From assembly GCF_000717475.1 (NCBI RefSeq), contig NZ_JPIK01000010.1, forward strand, positions 1 to 64,000: 64,000 bases of DNA, in the 5' to 3' direction. The notes under the pieces were generated by a model. The model saw only the letters and a list, made by a program, of their open reading frames with translations, was not told the DNA's origin and did not search any database. This stretch comes from Desulfonatronum thiodismutans. Lineage in GTDB: Bacteria; Desulfobacterota; Desulfovibrionia; Desulfovibrionales; Desulfonatronaceae. The position numbers and the translations under genes were made by a program. Below are positions 6,928 through 15,155 of the stretch, piece by piece (position 1 is the first letter of the stretch; every line of letters starts with the position of its first letter).

Positions 6928-8573
6928 ATAGCAATATCTTGATTTATGCCTTTGATAAATCTTCCCGCTTCCATGTCCAGTCACTGGAGTTTATCCAGGA
7001 AAAAACGCAAACAAGTCAGTTAGCCGTTACGGAATTCAGCTTGTTTGAATTTTACGGGGTCATCACGGACGGTCGAAAAATAGGGATGCCGTTGGCCCCT
7101 GGTGAGGCTTGGGATGTTATCCGCGATTTTTATGAAGCCCAAAGTTTTGCGGTGCTTCCCTGTACGTCCGCCTGTTTGCGCAAGGTACTGGAGAACGCAG
7201 AGCGTTTTTCCGTGAAGCGAAATGATATATATGATTTTCTCATCGCAACCACGTTTCAAGAGCATGAGACAACTACGGTCTATACGCTGAATACCAAGGA
7301 CTTCAAAAAATTTGACTTCATCCAGGCTGTCAATCCGTTTTCTGATATTTCCCAGACTTCTGATCCCCGACCTCGGACTACCAATCCCGGATACATCCCC
7401 TACGGTCGGCAATCCATATCCGAGCAGGACGTTGCCGCGGTTTGCTCCGTGTTGCGCTCCGACTTTCTGACCCAAGGCCCGAAAGTCCCTGCTTTTGAAC
7501 AGGCCGTGGCCGAGTACTGTGGGGCAAAACATGCTGTTGCCGTCAACTCGGCCACCAGCGCCCTGCACATTGCCTGCTTGGCCCTGGGGCTCGGGCCGGA
7601 AGATTGGCTTTGGACCTCGCCCATCACTTTTGTTGCCTCGGCCAACTGCGGCCTGTATTGCGGGGCCAAGGTGGATTTCGTGGATATTGATCCGCGCACG
7701 TACAATATGAGCGTCAGCGCCTTGGAGGCCAAGCTGGCCCAGGCCGAGCAGACGGGTTGCCTGCCCAAGGTGGTCGTTCCAGTGCATATGTGCGGTCAGC
7801 CGTGCGAGATGCAAGCCGTTCACGCCCTGTCCCGGGAGTACGGGTTTCGAATCATCGAGGACGCTTCCCATGCCATTGGTGGCAGGTACAAGGGCGAACC
7901 CGTGGGCAACTGCCGCTACAGCGACATCACCGTATTCAGTTTTCACCCGGTGAAGATCATCACCACGGGTGAAGGGGGCATGGCGCTGACCAATGACCAG
8001 GGACTTGCGGAGAAGATGGCGTTGTTGCGCAGCCACGGGATCACCCGTGACCCAACGCGGATGACGGGCGAATCAGACGGTCCGTGGTATTATCAGCAGA
8101 TCGACCTGGGCTTCAATTATCGTATGACCGATATTCAGGCCGCTTTGGGTTTGAGTCAGTTGCAGCGCCTGGATGCCTTCGTTGCCCGCAGGCGTGAGCT
8201 TGCCCAGCGCTATGACGAGCTTTTGCCCGAGCTGCCCGTGGTCATCCCTTGGCAGCATCCGGACGGGGCCTCGGCGTGGCATCTGTACGTGATCCGGCTG
8301 CGAGCCGACGCGGGGCCTGCTACGCATCGCCAAGTTTTCGAGACAATGCGTCAAAATGGCATCGGCGTGAACCTGCACTACATCCCGGTGCACACTCAGC
8401 CGTACTACCGGGAATTCGGCTTTAAGTCCGGTGACTTTCCTGAAGCGGAAAGATACTACCAGGAAGCCGTCTCTCTGCCTCTGTTCCCGGCCATGGCCGA
8501 GGAAGAACAGGATCGGGTGGTGGGAGCTCTGAAAAGATTTCATCCCACGGAACACACGGAAGGACACGGATAG
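6915..8573 (+). CDS. pseC: PIN-domain toxin fused in frame to PseC aminotransferase
   Basis: 552 residues. Residues 1-140 form a complete-looking PIN RNase domain: Asp5 in VDSNILIYAF, Glu45 in SLFEFYG, Asp104/Asp107 in NDIYDFLIATTF and Asp129 in NTKDF. A short Pro/Arg/Thr-rich linker (145-158) follows. Residues 160-540 are PseC, the PLP-dependent 4-aminotransferase that makes UDP-4-amino-4,6-dideoxy-AltNAc, with DASHAIGG and SFHPVKIITTGEGG containing the PLP lysine Lys347. PseC enzymes normally begin near IPYGRQSIS. No ATG, GTG or TTG lies just before that point here, so PseC seems to be made only as the fusion. The last 11 residues (HPTEHTEGHG) come from a CACGGA-type repeat. Alternative: an unusual internal start separates the two. 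Confidence 0.9.
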   Translation: MEGVDSNILIYAFDKSSRFHVQSLEFIQEKTQTSQLAVTEFSLFEFYGVITDGRKIGMPLAPGEAWDVIRDFYEAQSFAVLPCTSACLRKVLENAERFSVKRNDIYDFLIATTFQEHETTTVYTLNTKDFKKFDFIQAVNPFSDISQTSDPRPRTTNPGYIPYGRQSISEQDVAAVCSVLRSDFLTQGPKVPAFEQAVAEYCGAKHAVAVNSATSALHIACLALGLGPEDWLWTSPITFVASANCGLYCGAKVDFVDIDPRTYNMSVSALEAKLAQAEQTGCLPKVVVPVHMCGQPCEMQAVHALSREYGFRIIEDASHAIGGRYKGEPVGNCRYSDITVFSFHPVKIITTGEGGMALTNDQGLAEKMALLRSHGITRDPTRMTGESDGPWYYQQIDLGFNYRMTDIQAALGLSQLQRLDAFVARRRELAQRYDELLPELPVVIPWQHPDGASAWHLYVIRLRADAGPATHRQVFETMRQNGIGVNLHYIPVHTQPYYREFGFKSGDFPEAERYYQEAVSLPLFPAMAEEEQDRVVGALKRFHPTEHTEGHG

Positions 8574-8641
8574 GATAATATTAGGATCAGACGACAGCAT
8601 ATATTATTTTCACTGCTTGAATAATTTAAACGAGGCCTCTG

Positions 8642-9289
8642 ATGAATGAAACAAGTTATGCTACCGAACAGGAAGCTTTCTGGGCCGGACAATTTGGCGC
8701 GGAGTATATTGACCGGAATAAGAGCCATCAACTTATTGCTGCCAACATATCTCTTTTCAACCGTGCACTCCGCATGGCCGGACCGATTCATTCCTGTATT
8801 GAATTCGGCGCAAACATAGGCTTGAATTTGGCAGCCCTTCGTATGCTTTATCCGTCTCAAAAGCAGTATGCCGTTGAGATCAATAGACAGGCGACAGCGG
8901 AACTTCGAGCACATATTCCTGAGGACAATATTTTTGAGATGTCAATTCTTGATTTTGATGCAGAAAGCATTCCGGATGGCAAATGTGACTTGGTGCTCAG
9001 CAAAGGGGTGCTTATTCATATCAACCCTGATATGCTGCAGCATGTATATAGCCGACTTTATCAGGCTACGAACAGGCATATTCTTCTGGCTGAATACTAC
9101 AATCCTTCTCCTGTTGATATTCCATATAGAGGGCATAAAGGTAAGCTTTTCAAGAGAGACTTTGCAGGGGAGATGCTTGATAGATTCCCGGATTTAAAAC
9201 TTATTGACTATGGTTTTGTCTACCATCGGGAAAAAGCATTTCCGCAAGATGACATCAACTGGTTCTTGCTGGAAAAAATTACGGCATGA
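8642..9289 (+). CDS. Pseudaminic acid biosynthesis-associated methyltransferase
   Basis: 215 residues matching the class I SAM methylase family repeatedly found within pse clusters. It has EFGANIGLNLAALRMLYP as the SAM-binding motif I, DLVLSKGVLIHINPDML downstream and AEYYNPSPVDIPYRGHKGKL near the C-terminus. Its TEQEAFWAGQFGAEYIDRN start is also typical. The methyl acceptor is unknown; an amino group on the pseudaminate precursor is plausible. It overlaps pseG by the ATGA at 9286. Spacing from pseC is 68 bases and contains more repeat-like sequence. Confidence 0.88.
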   Translation: MNETSYATEQEAFWAGQFGAEYIDRNKSHQLIAANISLFNRALRMAGPIHSCIEFGANIGLNLAALRMLYPSQKQYAVEINRQATAELRAHIPEDNIFEMSILDFDAESIPDGKCDLVLSKGVLIHINPDMLQHVYSRLYQATNRHILLAEYYNPSPVDIPYRGHKGKLFKRDFAGEMLDRFPDLKLIDYGFVYHREKAFPQDDINWFLLEKITA

Positions 9290-10836
9290 ACATCGCCATC
9301 CGTGTTGACGCATCTTTGCACATTGGCACCGGCCATGTCATGCGTTGCCTGACCCTGGCCGAAGTGCTCCGTGCCAAAGGTGCCCGGGTTGTCTTTATCA
9401 GCCGTGAGCTTCCAGAGCATTTGCGGGAGCTTGTCGCAGGGAAGGGGATTGAAGTCGTCAGGCTGGGGGAGTCTGGTACGGATAACACCCCTGAGCAAGC
9501 TGATCCTTCACCACTTGCTCATGCATCCTGGCTTGGGACGACGCAATCCTCTGACGCCATAAAGACCATCACGGCCATGGAGAGCATCGCTCCCTGGGAC
9601 TGGGCCATCGTTGACCATTACAGCCTGGATTATCGCTGGGAATCAGCCGTGCGCAGAGTTGCAGACAGAATCATGGTCATTGATGATCTCGCTGACAGAA
9701 AACATGACTGCGACCTGTTGTTGGATCAAAATTATTTTCAGGATACAGGGAAGCGCTATCAAGGCCTCTTGCCCGACAAGAGCCAAACGCTGCTTGGTCC
9801 CAAATACGCTTTGCTCCGCCCGGAATTCCGCCAGGCCAGGAAATTCTGCCGCATGCGCGGAAACGGCATTGCGCGGGTATTGATCTATTTTGGCGGCAAC
9901 GATCCGGACAACCTGACCGGCATGGCTCTGGGGGCCATGAACGACATAAGCTTATGTCACCTGCTTGTAGACGCCGTGATTGGCCCCAACAGTCAGCATC
10001 AGGCGCAACTTGAGAAGCAAGCGGCCAATCGTCCCGGCACATACCTGCATATCCAGCCGGAGGGATTCACCGAACTCATGCTCAGGGCGGATATTTGCAT
10101 TGGCGCGGGTGGTTCAACAACCTGGGAGAGGCTTTGTCTTGGCCTGCCCAGCCTTGTGATCACCGTGGCAGAAAACCAGGTGGCTTTTACTGTAGAGTTG
10201 GATCGGGACGGACTTGTTTCCTGGATTGGCAGAAAAAAGGACATTTCGGCCTCGGATATCAGAAAGGCCTTTGTTCATGAAATTGAGAAATTGAAGATAC
10301 AAGCGCTTTTCTCGAATGCACCTGCTCCCGTGGATGGTCTTGGGGCCTTGAGGGTTGCGGAAAAAATTTTTCCTTCGGGAAAAGAGGAGCTTTCTCTTCG
10401 CAAGACTTGCCGTGAAGATATGGACCTTTTTTACTGCTGGGCTAATGACCCATTCGTTAGGGAAAATTCTTTTCAGAAAAACCCAATATCCTGGCATGAA
10501 CATGTAGCCTGGTTCAACAACAAACTGGAATCAGGATTAGCAAATATTTTGGTCATGCAGACACGTTCTGGTTTGCCCGTAGGCCAAATACGCTTTGATA
10601 GAGATCAGGAAGTTTTGAATATCAGTTACAGTTTGGATCCAATCGCCAGAGGACGAGGATGGGGGGGGCAGCTGATAGAATTGGGAAGCAATGCAGTCAG
10701 GAGTACAGCCCAGGGAAAGTTCATTCAGGGCAAAGTGAAAACAAGCAATCCAGCCTCAATGCAAATATTTCGCAAACACGGCTACACCGAGACACTAGAA
10801 AACGGTGTGATCACTTTCAGGAAAAGTATCCAGTGA
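9286..10836 (+). CDS. pseG: PseG UDP-sugar hydrolase fused to a PseH-like N-acetyltransferase
   Basis: 516 residues. Residues 1-350 are PseG, the GT-B-like hydrolase that removes UDP from UDP-6-deoxy-AltdiNAc: RVDASLHIGTGHVMRCLTLA holds the catalytic His17, and GAGGSTTWERLCLGLPSL forms the UDP-binding end. Residues about 368-516 are a GNAT acetyltransferase (LRKTCREDMDLFYCWANDP, then SYSLDPIARGRGWGGQLIE as the acetyl-CoA loop), corresponding to PseH, which acetylates the 4-amino group before PseG acts. The fusion therefore covers two successive steps. The gene overlaps its neighbours on both sides (ATGA at 9286, GTGA at 10833). Confidence 0.93.
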   Translation: MNIAIRVDASLHIGTGHVMRCLTLAEVLRAKGARVVFISRELPEHLRELVAGKGIEVVRLGESGTDNTPEQADPSPLAHASWLGTTQSSDAIKTITAMESIAPWDWAIVDHYSLDYRWESAVRRVADRIMVIDDLADRKHDCDLLLDQNYFQDTGKRYQGLLPDKSQTLLGPKYALLRPEFRQARKFCRMRGNGIARVLIYFGGNDPDNLTGMALGAMNDISLCHLLVDAVIGPNSQHQAQLEKQAANRPGTYLHIQPEGFTELMLRADICIGAGGSTTWERLCLGLPSLVITVAENQVAFTVELDRDGLVSWIGRKKDISASDIRKAFVHEIEKLKIQALFSNAPAPVDGLGALRVAEKIFPSGKEELSLRKTCREDMDLFYCWANDPFVRENSFQKNPISWHEHVAWFNNKLESGLANILVMQTRSGLPVGQIRFDRDQEVLNISYSLDPIARGRGWGGQLIELGSNAVRSTAQGKFIQGKVKTSNPASMQIFRKHGYTETLENGVITFRKSIQ

Positions 10837-11891
10837 TCAGTATTGCTCAGAGAAAAATTTCATTACGTGATGAGCCGTTCATTATCGCCGAGATGTCCGG
10901 CAATCACAATCAGTCCCTGGACCGGGCACTGGAGATTGTGGAAGCCGCAGCCAGGTCCGGCGCTCATGGGTTCAAGCTGCAGACCTACACTCCGGACACC
11001 ATGACATTGGACCTGAGTGAAGGCGAGTTTTTTATTTCCGATGACAAAAGCCTCTGGAAGGGCCGCTCGTTATTCGATCTCTATCAGGAGGCCCATACAC
11101 CCTGGGAATGGCATAAGCCTATTTTCGAGAGGGCCAGGGAGTTGGGGCTAATTGTCTTCAGCACACCGTTTGACGAGACGTCCGTGGATTTTCTGGATGC
11201 CCTGGATGTGCCTTGCTATAAGATCGCCTCTTTTGAAAATGCGGACATTCCCTTGATCCGCAAAGTGGCCTCCACGGGCAAGCCCATGATCATCTCCACG
11301 GGCATGGCCACCATTGCCGAGTTGGACGAAACGGTCCGCACTGCCAGGGAAAACGGGTGCCGGGATATCGTGCTCTTAAAATGCACCAGCACTTACCCAG
11401 CCACTCCAGAGAATACCAATATTTTGACTATCCCGCACATGCGAGAGTTGTATGGCTGTGAAGTGGGCTTGTCTGACCATACCTTGGGTATTGGCGCTGC
11501 CGTTGCAGCCGTGGCCTTGAGCGCAACGGTCATTGAAAAACATTTCACCTTGAGCCGGGCGGATGGCGGTGTCGATGCGGCTTTTTCGCTTGAGCCCCAT
11601 GAAATGAAGAACCTGGTTGAAGAGACTCAGCGGGCTTGGCAGGCTATGGGGAAAGTGCAGTATGGTCCCATGGAGGCGGAAAGGAAGTCCATGGTCTTCA
11701 GACGTTCTCTGTATATAACTCGTGAACTCAAGGCAGGCGATGTCCTGACCAGGGAAAACGTCCGTTCCATCAGGCCGGGGCACGGTCTGCCGCCGAAATA
11801 TTTGGACGTGGTGCTGGGAAAGTTCATGACCAGGGATGTGAAGATGGGCACGCCACTGTCCTGGGATTTACTGGGAGGACCACTGTCTTGA
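10833..11891 (+). CDS. pseI: Pseudaminic acid synthase PseI
   Basis: 352 residues from the GTG at 10833, which overlaps the pseG stop and has AGGAAA about eight bases upstream. The NeuB-type TIM barrel (about 15-275) shows EPFIIAEMSGNHNQSLDRAL, FKLQTYTPDTMTL and STPFDETSVDFLDAL. The C-terminal SAF/antifreeze-like domain begins near RRSLYITRELKAGDVLT. It condenses 2,4-diacetamido-2,4,6-trideoxy-L-altrose with phosphoenolpyruvate to give pseudaminic acid. It is distinct from the second NeuB-like enzyme at 33922-35430, which carries a cupin instead. Confidence 0.95.
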   Translation: MISIAQRKISLRDEPFIIAEMSGNHNQSLDRALEIVEAAARSGAHGFKLQTYTPDTMTLDLSEGEFFISDDKSLWKGRSLFDLYQEAHTPWEWHKPIFERARELGLIVFSTPFDETSVDFLDALDVPCYKIASFENADIPLIRKVASTGKPMIISTGMATIAELDETVRTARENGCRDIVLLKCTSTYPATPENTNILTIPHMRELYGCEVGLSDHTLGIGAAVAAVALSATVIEKHFTLSRADGGVDAAFSLEPHEMKNLVEETQRAWQAMGKVQYGPMEAERKSMVFRRSLYITRELKAGDVLTRENVRSIRPGHGLPPKYLDVVLGKFMTRDVKMGTPLSWDLLGGPLS

Positions 11892-12610
11892 GGCGTATCG
11901 CGGTCATACCCGCCCGGAGCGGCAGCAAGCGCATACCGAACAAGAATATCCGGGAATTCGCCGGTCGGCCCATGATCTGCCATGCCATCAACGCCGCGCT
12001 GGAGGCGGACATCTTCGACAAGGTCGTCGTCAGCACGGACTCCGACGCCATCGCGGCCATTGCCGAAGCCTGTGGCGCTGCAGCGCCTTTTCGTCGACCG
12101 CCGGAACTTTCCGACGATCATACCGGGGTGGCACCCGTCCTGTTGCATGCCATTGATCAGTTGGAGCGTGTCGGCGAGATAATCCATGAGGCCTGCCTGA
12201 TTTACGCCACAGCGGCCCTGGTAACAGCGGCAACTCTGCGGGCAGGGTTGATGGTTTTGCGGGAAAAAGGGGCTGATTCCGTTTTCAGCGTGACAACGTT
12301 TCCAGCACCCGTCTTACGAAGCCTTGTCCTGGATGACCAGGGGCGGTTGCGCATGGCATGGCCGGAGCATGAATTGACACGGTCCCAGGATTTGCCAGAG
12401 CATTACCACGACGCGGGGCAGTTCCATTGGGTGCGCGTGGATGCGTTTAGGAAATCGCAACGCATGTATATGGACCAATCCTGGCCGGTTTTCATCCCGC
12501 GACACCGCGTGCAGGACATCGACACCCCGGAGGACTGGCAACGGGCCGAACTGCTCTTTACGGCAGCGAACATTTCTCATCACTATGGACAAGGAGACGG
12601 GATAAGATGA
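11888..12610 (+). CDS. pseF: CMP-pseudaminic acid synthetase PseF
   Basis: 240 residues starting at a TTG (11888) that overlaps the pseI stop as TTGA; GGGAGGA at 11873-11879 supports this start. The CTP-binding P-loop-like motif ARSGSKRIPNKNIREFAG occupies residues 9-26. DVVSTDS-type metal ligands (VVVSTDSDAIAAIA) and the C-terminal HRVQDIDTPEDW motif complete the family. It activates pseudaminic acid with CTP for glycosyltransferases. It overlaps the following amidotransferase by ATGA. Confidence 0.94.
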   Translation: MRRIAVIPARSGSKRIPNKNIREFAGRPMICHAINAALEADIFDKVVVSTDSDAIAAIAEACGAAAPFRRPPELSDDHTGVAPVLLHAIDQLERVGEIIHEACLIYATAALVTAATLRAGLMVLREKGADSVFSVTTFPAPVLRSLVLDDQGRLRMAWPEHELTRSQDLPEHYHDAGQFHWVRVDAFRKSQRMYMDQSWPVFIPRHRVQDIDTPEDWQRAELLFTAANISHHYGQGDGIR

Positions 12611-13755
12611 TCCGGTATTGCACTTCGTGCCTTTTTCCAGAGACAAAGCCTGACCTGGAGCTGGACAAGGATGGCGTATGCAGCGCCTGCATCTATTATG
12701 CGCGGCGCAAGGAAGTGGATTGGGACGCCCGGAAGGAAGAGCTGGTCGCGATTCTGGAGCGTTATTGCTGCCAAGATGGGTCGCGTTACGACTGCATCGT
12801 GCCCAGTAGCGGAGGCAAGGACAGCCATTTCCAGGTCACCAAGATGCTGGAGCTGGGCATGAATCCGCTGGTTGTCACAAGCACCACCTGTGCTCCTTCC
12901 GACATTGGGAAGCGCAATATCGACAACCTCAAAGACCTTGGCGTGGATTATGTTGAATTCAGCTATAACCGGCCGGTACGGAGAAGGCTGAACCGTTTTG
13001 CCCTGGAGCAGATCGGCGATATATCCTGGCCGGAGCACGTAACGATTTTCACCGTTCCGGTGCATTACGCCGTCAAGTTCAATGTTCCGTTGATCATCTG
13101 GGGAGAGAACTCCCAAAACGAGTACGGCGGTCCGGCCGGGGCCGCGGAGAATAACGCCTTGAATCGGCGCTGGCTGGAGGAATTCGGCGGGCTGCTTGGC
13201 CTGCGGGTCACGGATCTGATCGGCCAGGAAGGCATCGAGCAGAAGCATCTGATCATGTACACCTATCCCAATGATCTGGATCTTCAGCGCACAGGCGTCA
13301 CGGGCCTCTTTCTGGGCTACTTTGTCCCCTGGGACGGTTTGCAGAATGCTCTTGTAGCCCAGAGCCGCGGCTTTGAAACTTGGCCCGGCTTTGTGGAAGG
13401 AACCATTGCCAACTACGAGAATCTGGACAACCACCAAACCGGCATTCACGACTATTTTAAATATTTGAAGTATGGTTTCGGCAGAGCCACGGACTTGGCC
13501 AACCTGCATATTCGTCGGGGACGGTTGCGTCGCGAGGATGCCCTGGAAATGGTCAAAATCCACGACGGTCGCTTCCCCTGGACGTACCTGGGCAAGCCCA
13601 TCGAGGTAACGCTCACGGAGATCGGGCTGACCCTTGATGCGTTCATCGCCATTTGCGACCGTTACACCAACAAGCGCATTTTCAAGACCGATGCCAAGGG
13701 CAAGCTGGTCAAGGACAATGGGCGTCCGGTCAAGATCAACCACGACAACCCATGA
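12607..13755 (+). CDS. pseA: N-acetyl sugar amidotransferase (PseA/WbpG family)
   Basis: 382 residues. Two CxxC pairs at the N-terminus (CTSC 5-8, CSAC 25-28) suggest a bound zinc, and the ATP-pyrophosphatase loop SSGGKDSHF lies at 67-75. The family converts an N-acetyl group of a nucleotide or free sugar into an acetamidino group, using ammonia supplied by a dedicated HisH-HisF pair. Those two genes follow with ATGA and 7-base overlaps. The substrate is probably pseudaminic acid or its CMP form (giving a Pse5Ac7Am-like sugar) given the upstream genes; a different amino sugar is possible. Confidence 0.9.
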   Translation: MIRYCTSCLFPETKPDLELDKDGVCSACIYYARRKEVDWDARKEELVAILERYCCQDGSRYDCIVPSSGGKDSHFQVTKMLELGMNPLVVTSTTCAPSDIGKRNIDNLKDLGVDYVEFSYNRPVRRRLNRFALEQIGDISWPEHVTIFTVPVHYAVKFNVPLIIWGENSQNEYGGPAGAAENNALNRRWLEEFGGLLGLRVTDLIGQEGIEQKHLIMYTYPNDLDLQRTGVTGLFLGYFVPWDGLQNALVAQSRGFETWPGFVEGTIANYENLDNHQTGIHDYFKYLKYGFGRATDLANLHIRRGRLRREDALEMVKIHDGRFPWTYLGKPIEVTLTEIGLTLDAFIAICDRYTNKRIFKTDAKGKLVKDNGRPVKINHDNP

Positions 13756-14369
13756 AACGCATTGCCATTATGGATTACGGGATGTGCAACCTGGACTCCG
13801 TGGCCAGGGCCGTGGCGGTTTGCAAGGCAGAGCCGCGCATTGTCCGGGAAGCCGGAGACATGATCGACGTTGACGGCCTGATCCTGCCGGGGGTAGGGGC
13901 ATTTCCGGACGCCATGGATGAGCTGGATCGCCTGGGCTTGAGCTCCATCATTCGCGAAATGGTCTTGGACCAGGGCCGCCCTTTTCTTGGCATCTGCCTG
14001 GGCATGCAGCTTATGGCGGACGAAGGCACGGAAGGTGTAAGCCGTGCCGGTCTTGGGTTGTTGCCGGGGAGGGCGGTTCGGCTTGTGCCTGATACCAACC
14101 AAACCCGCATCCCGCATGTCGGATGGAATGAGGTACATCATACAGCGCCGTCTGCGTTGTTTGTTGGAATCCCCAGCGGGACGGACTTTTATTTCGTGCA
14201 TAGCTACCACGTTCAAACCGAACCTGACCACATATTGGCCACGACCCCCTATTGCGGCGGATTCGTCTCCGCGGTTGGACACGGGACTATTTTCGGCACC
14301 CAATTCCATCCGGAAAAAAGTCTCACGTCCGGACTGAAGCTTCTGGAAAATTTTCTTGCGCTATGTTGA
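13752..14369 (+). CDS. hisH: HisH-like glutamine amidotransferase subunit of the amidino pathway
   Basis: 205 residues from the ATG at 13752 (overlapping the amidotransferase stop). It is a class I glutaminase: DYGMCNLDSV start, nucleophile Cys in FLGICLGMQLMAD, and the His-Glu pair in TQFHPEKS near residue 190. It releases ammonia from glutamine. Because it sits in a polysaccharide operon with a HisF variant and a sugar amidotransferase, it serves sugar amidination rather than histidine synthesis, as with HisH2 in Pseudomonas O-antigen loci. Confidence 0.9.
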   Translation: MKRIAIMDYGMCNLDSVARAVAVCKAEPRIVREAGDMIDVDGLILPGVGAFPDAMDELDRLGLSSIIREMVLDQGRPFLGICLGMQLMADEGTEGVSRAGLGLLPGRAVRLVPDTNQTRIPHVGWNEVHHTAPSALFVGIPSGTDFYFVHSYHVQTEPDHILATTPYCGGFVSAVGHGTIFGTQFHPEKSLTSGLKLLENFLALC

Positions 14370-15133
14370 AGATCCGGATCATTCCCACATTGCTGCACAA
14401 GGGGCTCGGGCTGGTCAAAGGGGTTGGTTTCAATTCCTGGCGCAGGGTGGGCAGTGCCTTGCAGAGCATCAAGGTGTACTCCCTGCGGGGGGTGGATGAG
14501 TTGCTCTTCCTGGACATCAGCGCCACCCCGGAGAACCGCCCGCCAGATTTTTCAACCATTGACGACCTCGCCGATGAGTGCTTCATGCCGCTGGCCGTGG
14601 GCGGAGGCGTTCGGTCCGTTGAGGATGTGCGCCGGATGTTGCTGGTCGGCGCGGACAAGGTTGTTGTCAACAGCGCGGCTGTGTACGACGAAGGCCTTGT
14701 TCATGAAGCAGCCAAGCGGTTCGGTGCCCAGTGCATCGTGGTTTCCATAGACTATCGGCAGCATGCCGATGGAAGCCGGGAAGTGTTTGCGCATTGCGGA
14801 ACCCGCGCCACCGGGCTGGACGCCGTGCTGTTCGCCAGGCGCATGGCCGACGCGGGGGCCGGGGAAATTCTGCTTACTTCCATCGAGCGGGATGGGGCCA
14901 TGAACGGGTATGATATTGAGGGCATAGCAAAGGTGGCTGAAGCCGTGGGCGTTCCCGTCATCGCGTCCGGGGGCGCGGGAAGCTACGAAGACATGTATCT
15001 TGCCATAACGCAAGGCGGCGCTGCCGCTGTTGCAGCCGCAAGCATCTATCATTTCACCGAAATGACACCCCGCGAGGCCAAGGTATATCTGCATGGAAAA
15101 GGTGTGGCCGTGCGGATGAATAACAACACATAA
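14363..15133 (+). CDS. hisF: HisF-like subunit of the amidino pathway
   Basis: 256 residues from the ATG at 14363, inside the last codons of hisH. It is a TIM barrel with RIIPTLLHKGLGLVKGVGF, AVGGGVRSVEDVRRMLLVGA and VPVIASGGAGSYEDM phosphate-binding loops. True HisF has a catalytic Asp in its RIIPCLDV start; here that position is Leu/His, while the second Asp (VVSIDYR) is kept. The same loss is seen in HisF2-type proteins of O-antigen clusters, which probably serve as ammonia conduits and docking partners rather than cyclases. Confidence 0.9.
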   Translation: MLKIRIIPTLLHKGLGLVKGVGFNSWRRVGSALQSIKVYSLRGVDELLFLDISATPENRPPDFSTIDDLADECFMPLAVGGGVRSVEDVRRMLLVGADKVVVNSAAVYDEGLVHEAAKRFGAQCIVVSIDYRQHADGSREVFAHCGTRATGLDAVLFARRMADAGAGEILLTSIERDGAMNGYDIEGIAKVAEAVGVPVIASGGAGSYEDMYLAITQGGAAAVAAASIYHFTEMTPREAKVYLHGKGVAVRMNNNT

Positions 15134-15155
15134 GCCAACCACTTTTGGAGTTCAA

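Noticed and set aside
13752..15133. hisH-hisF as part of a histidine operon
   Set aside because: No other his gene is near, the pair follows a sugar amidotransferase with overlaps, and HisF lacks the first catalytic Asp.
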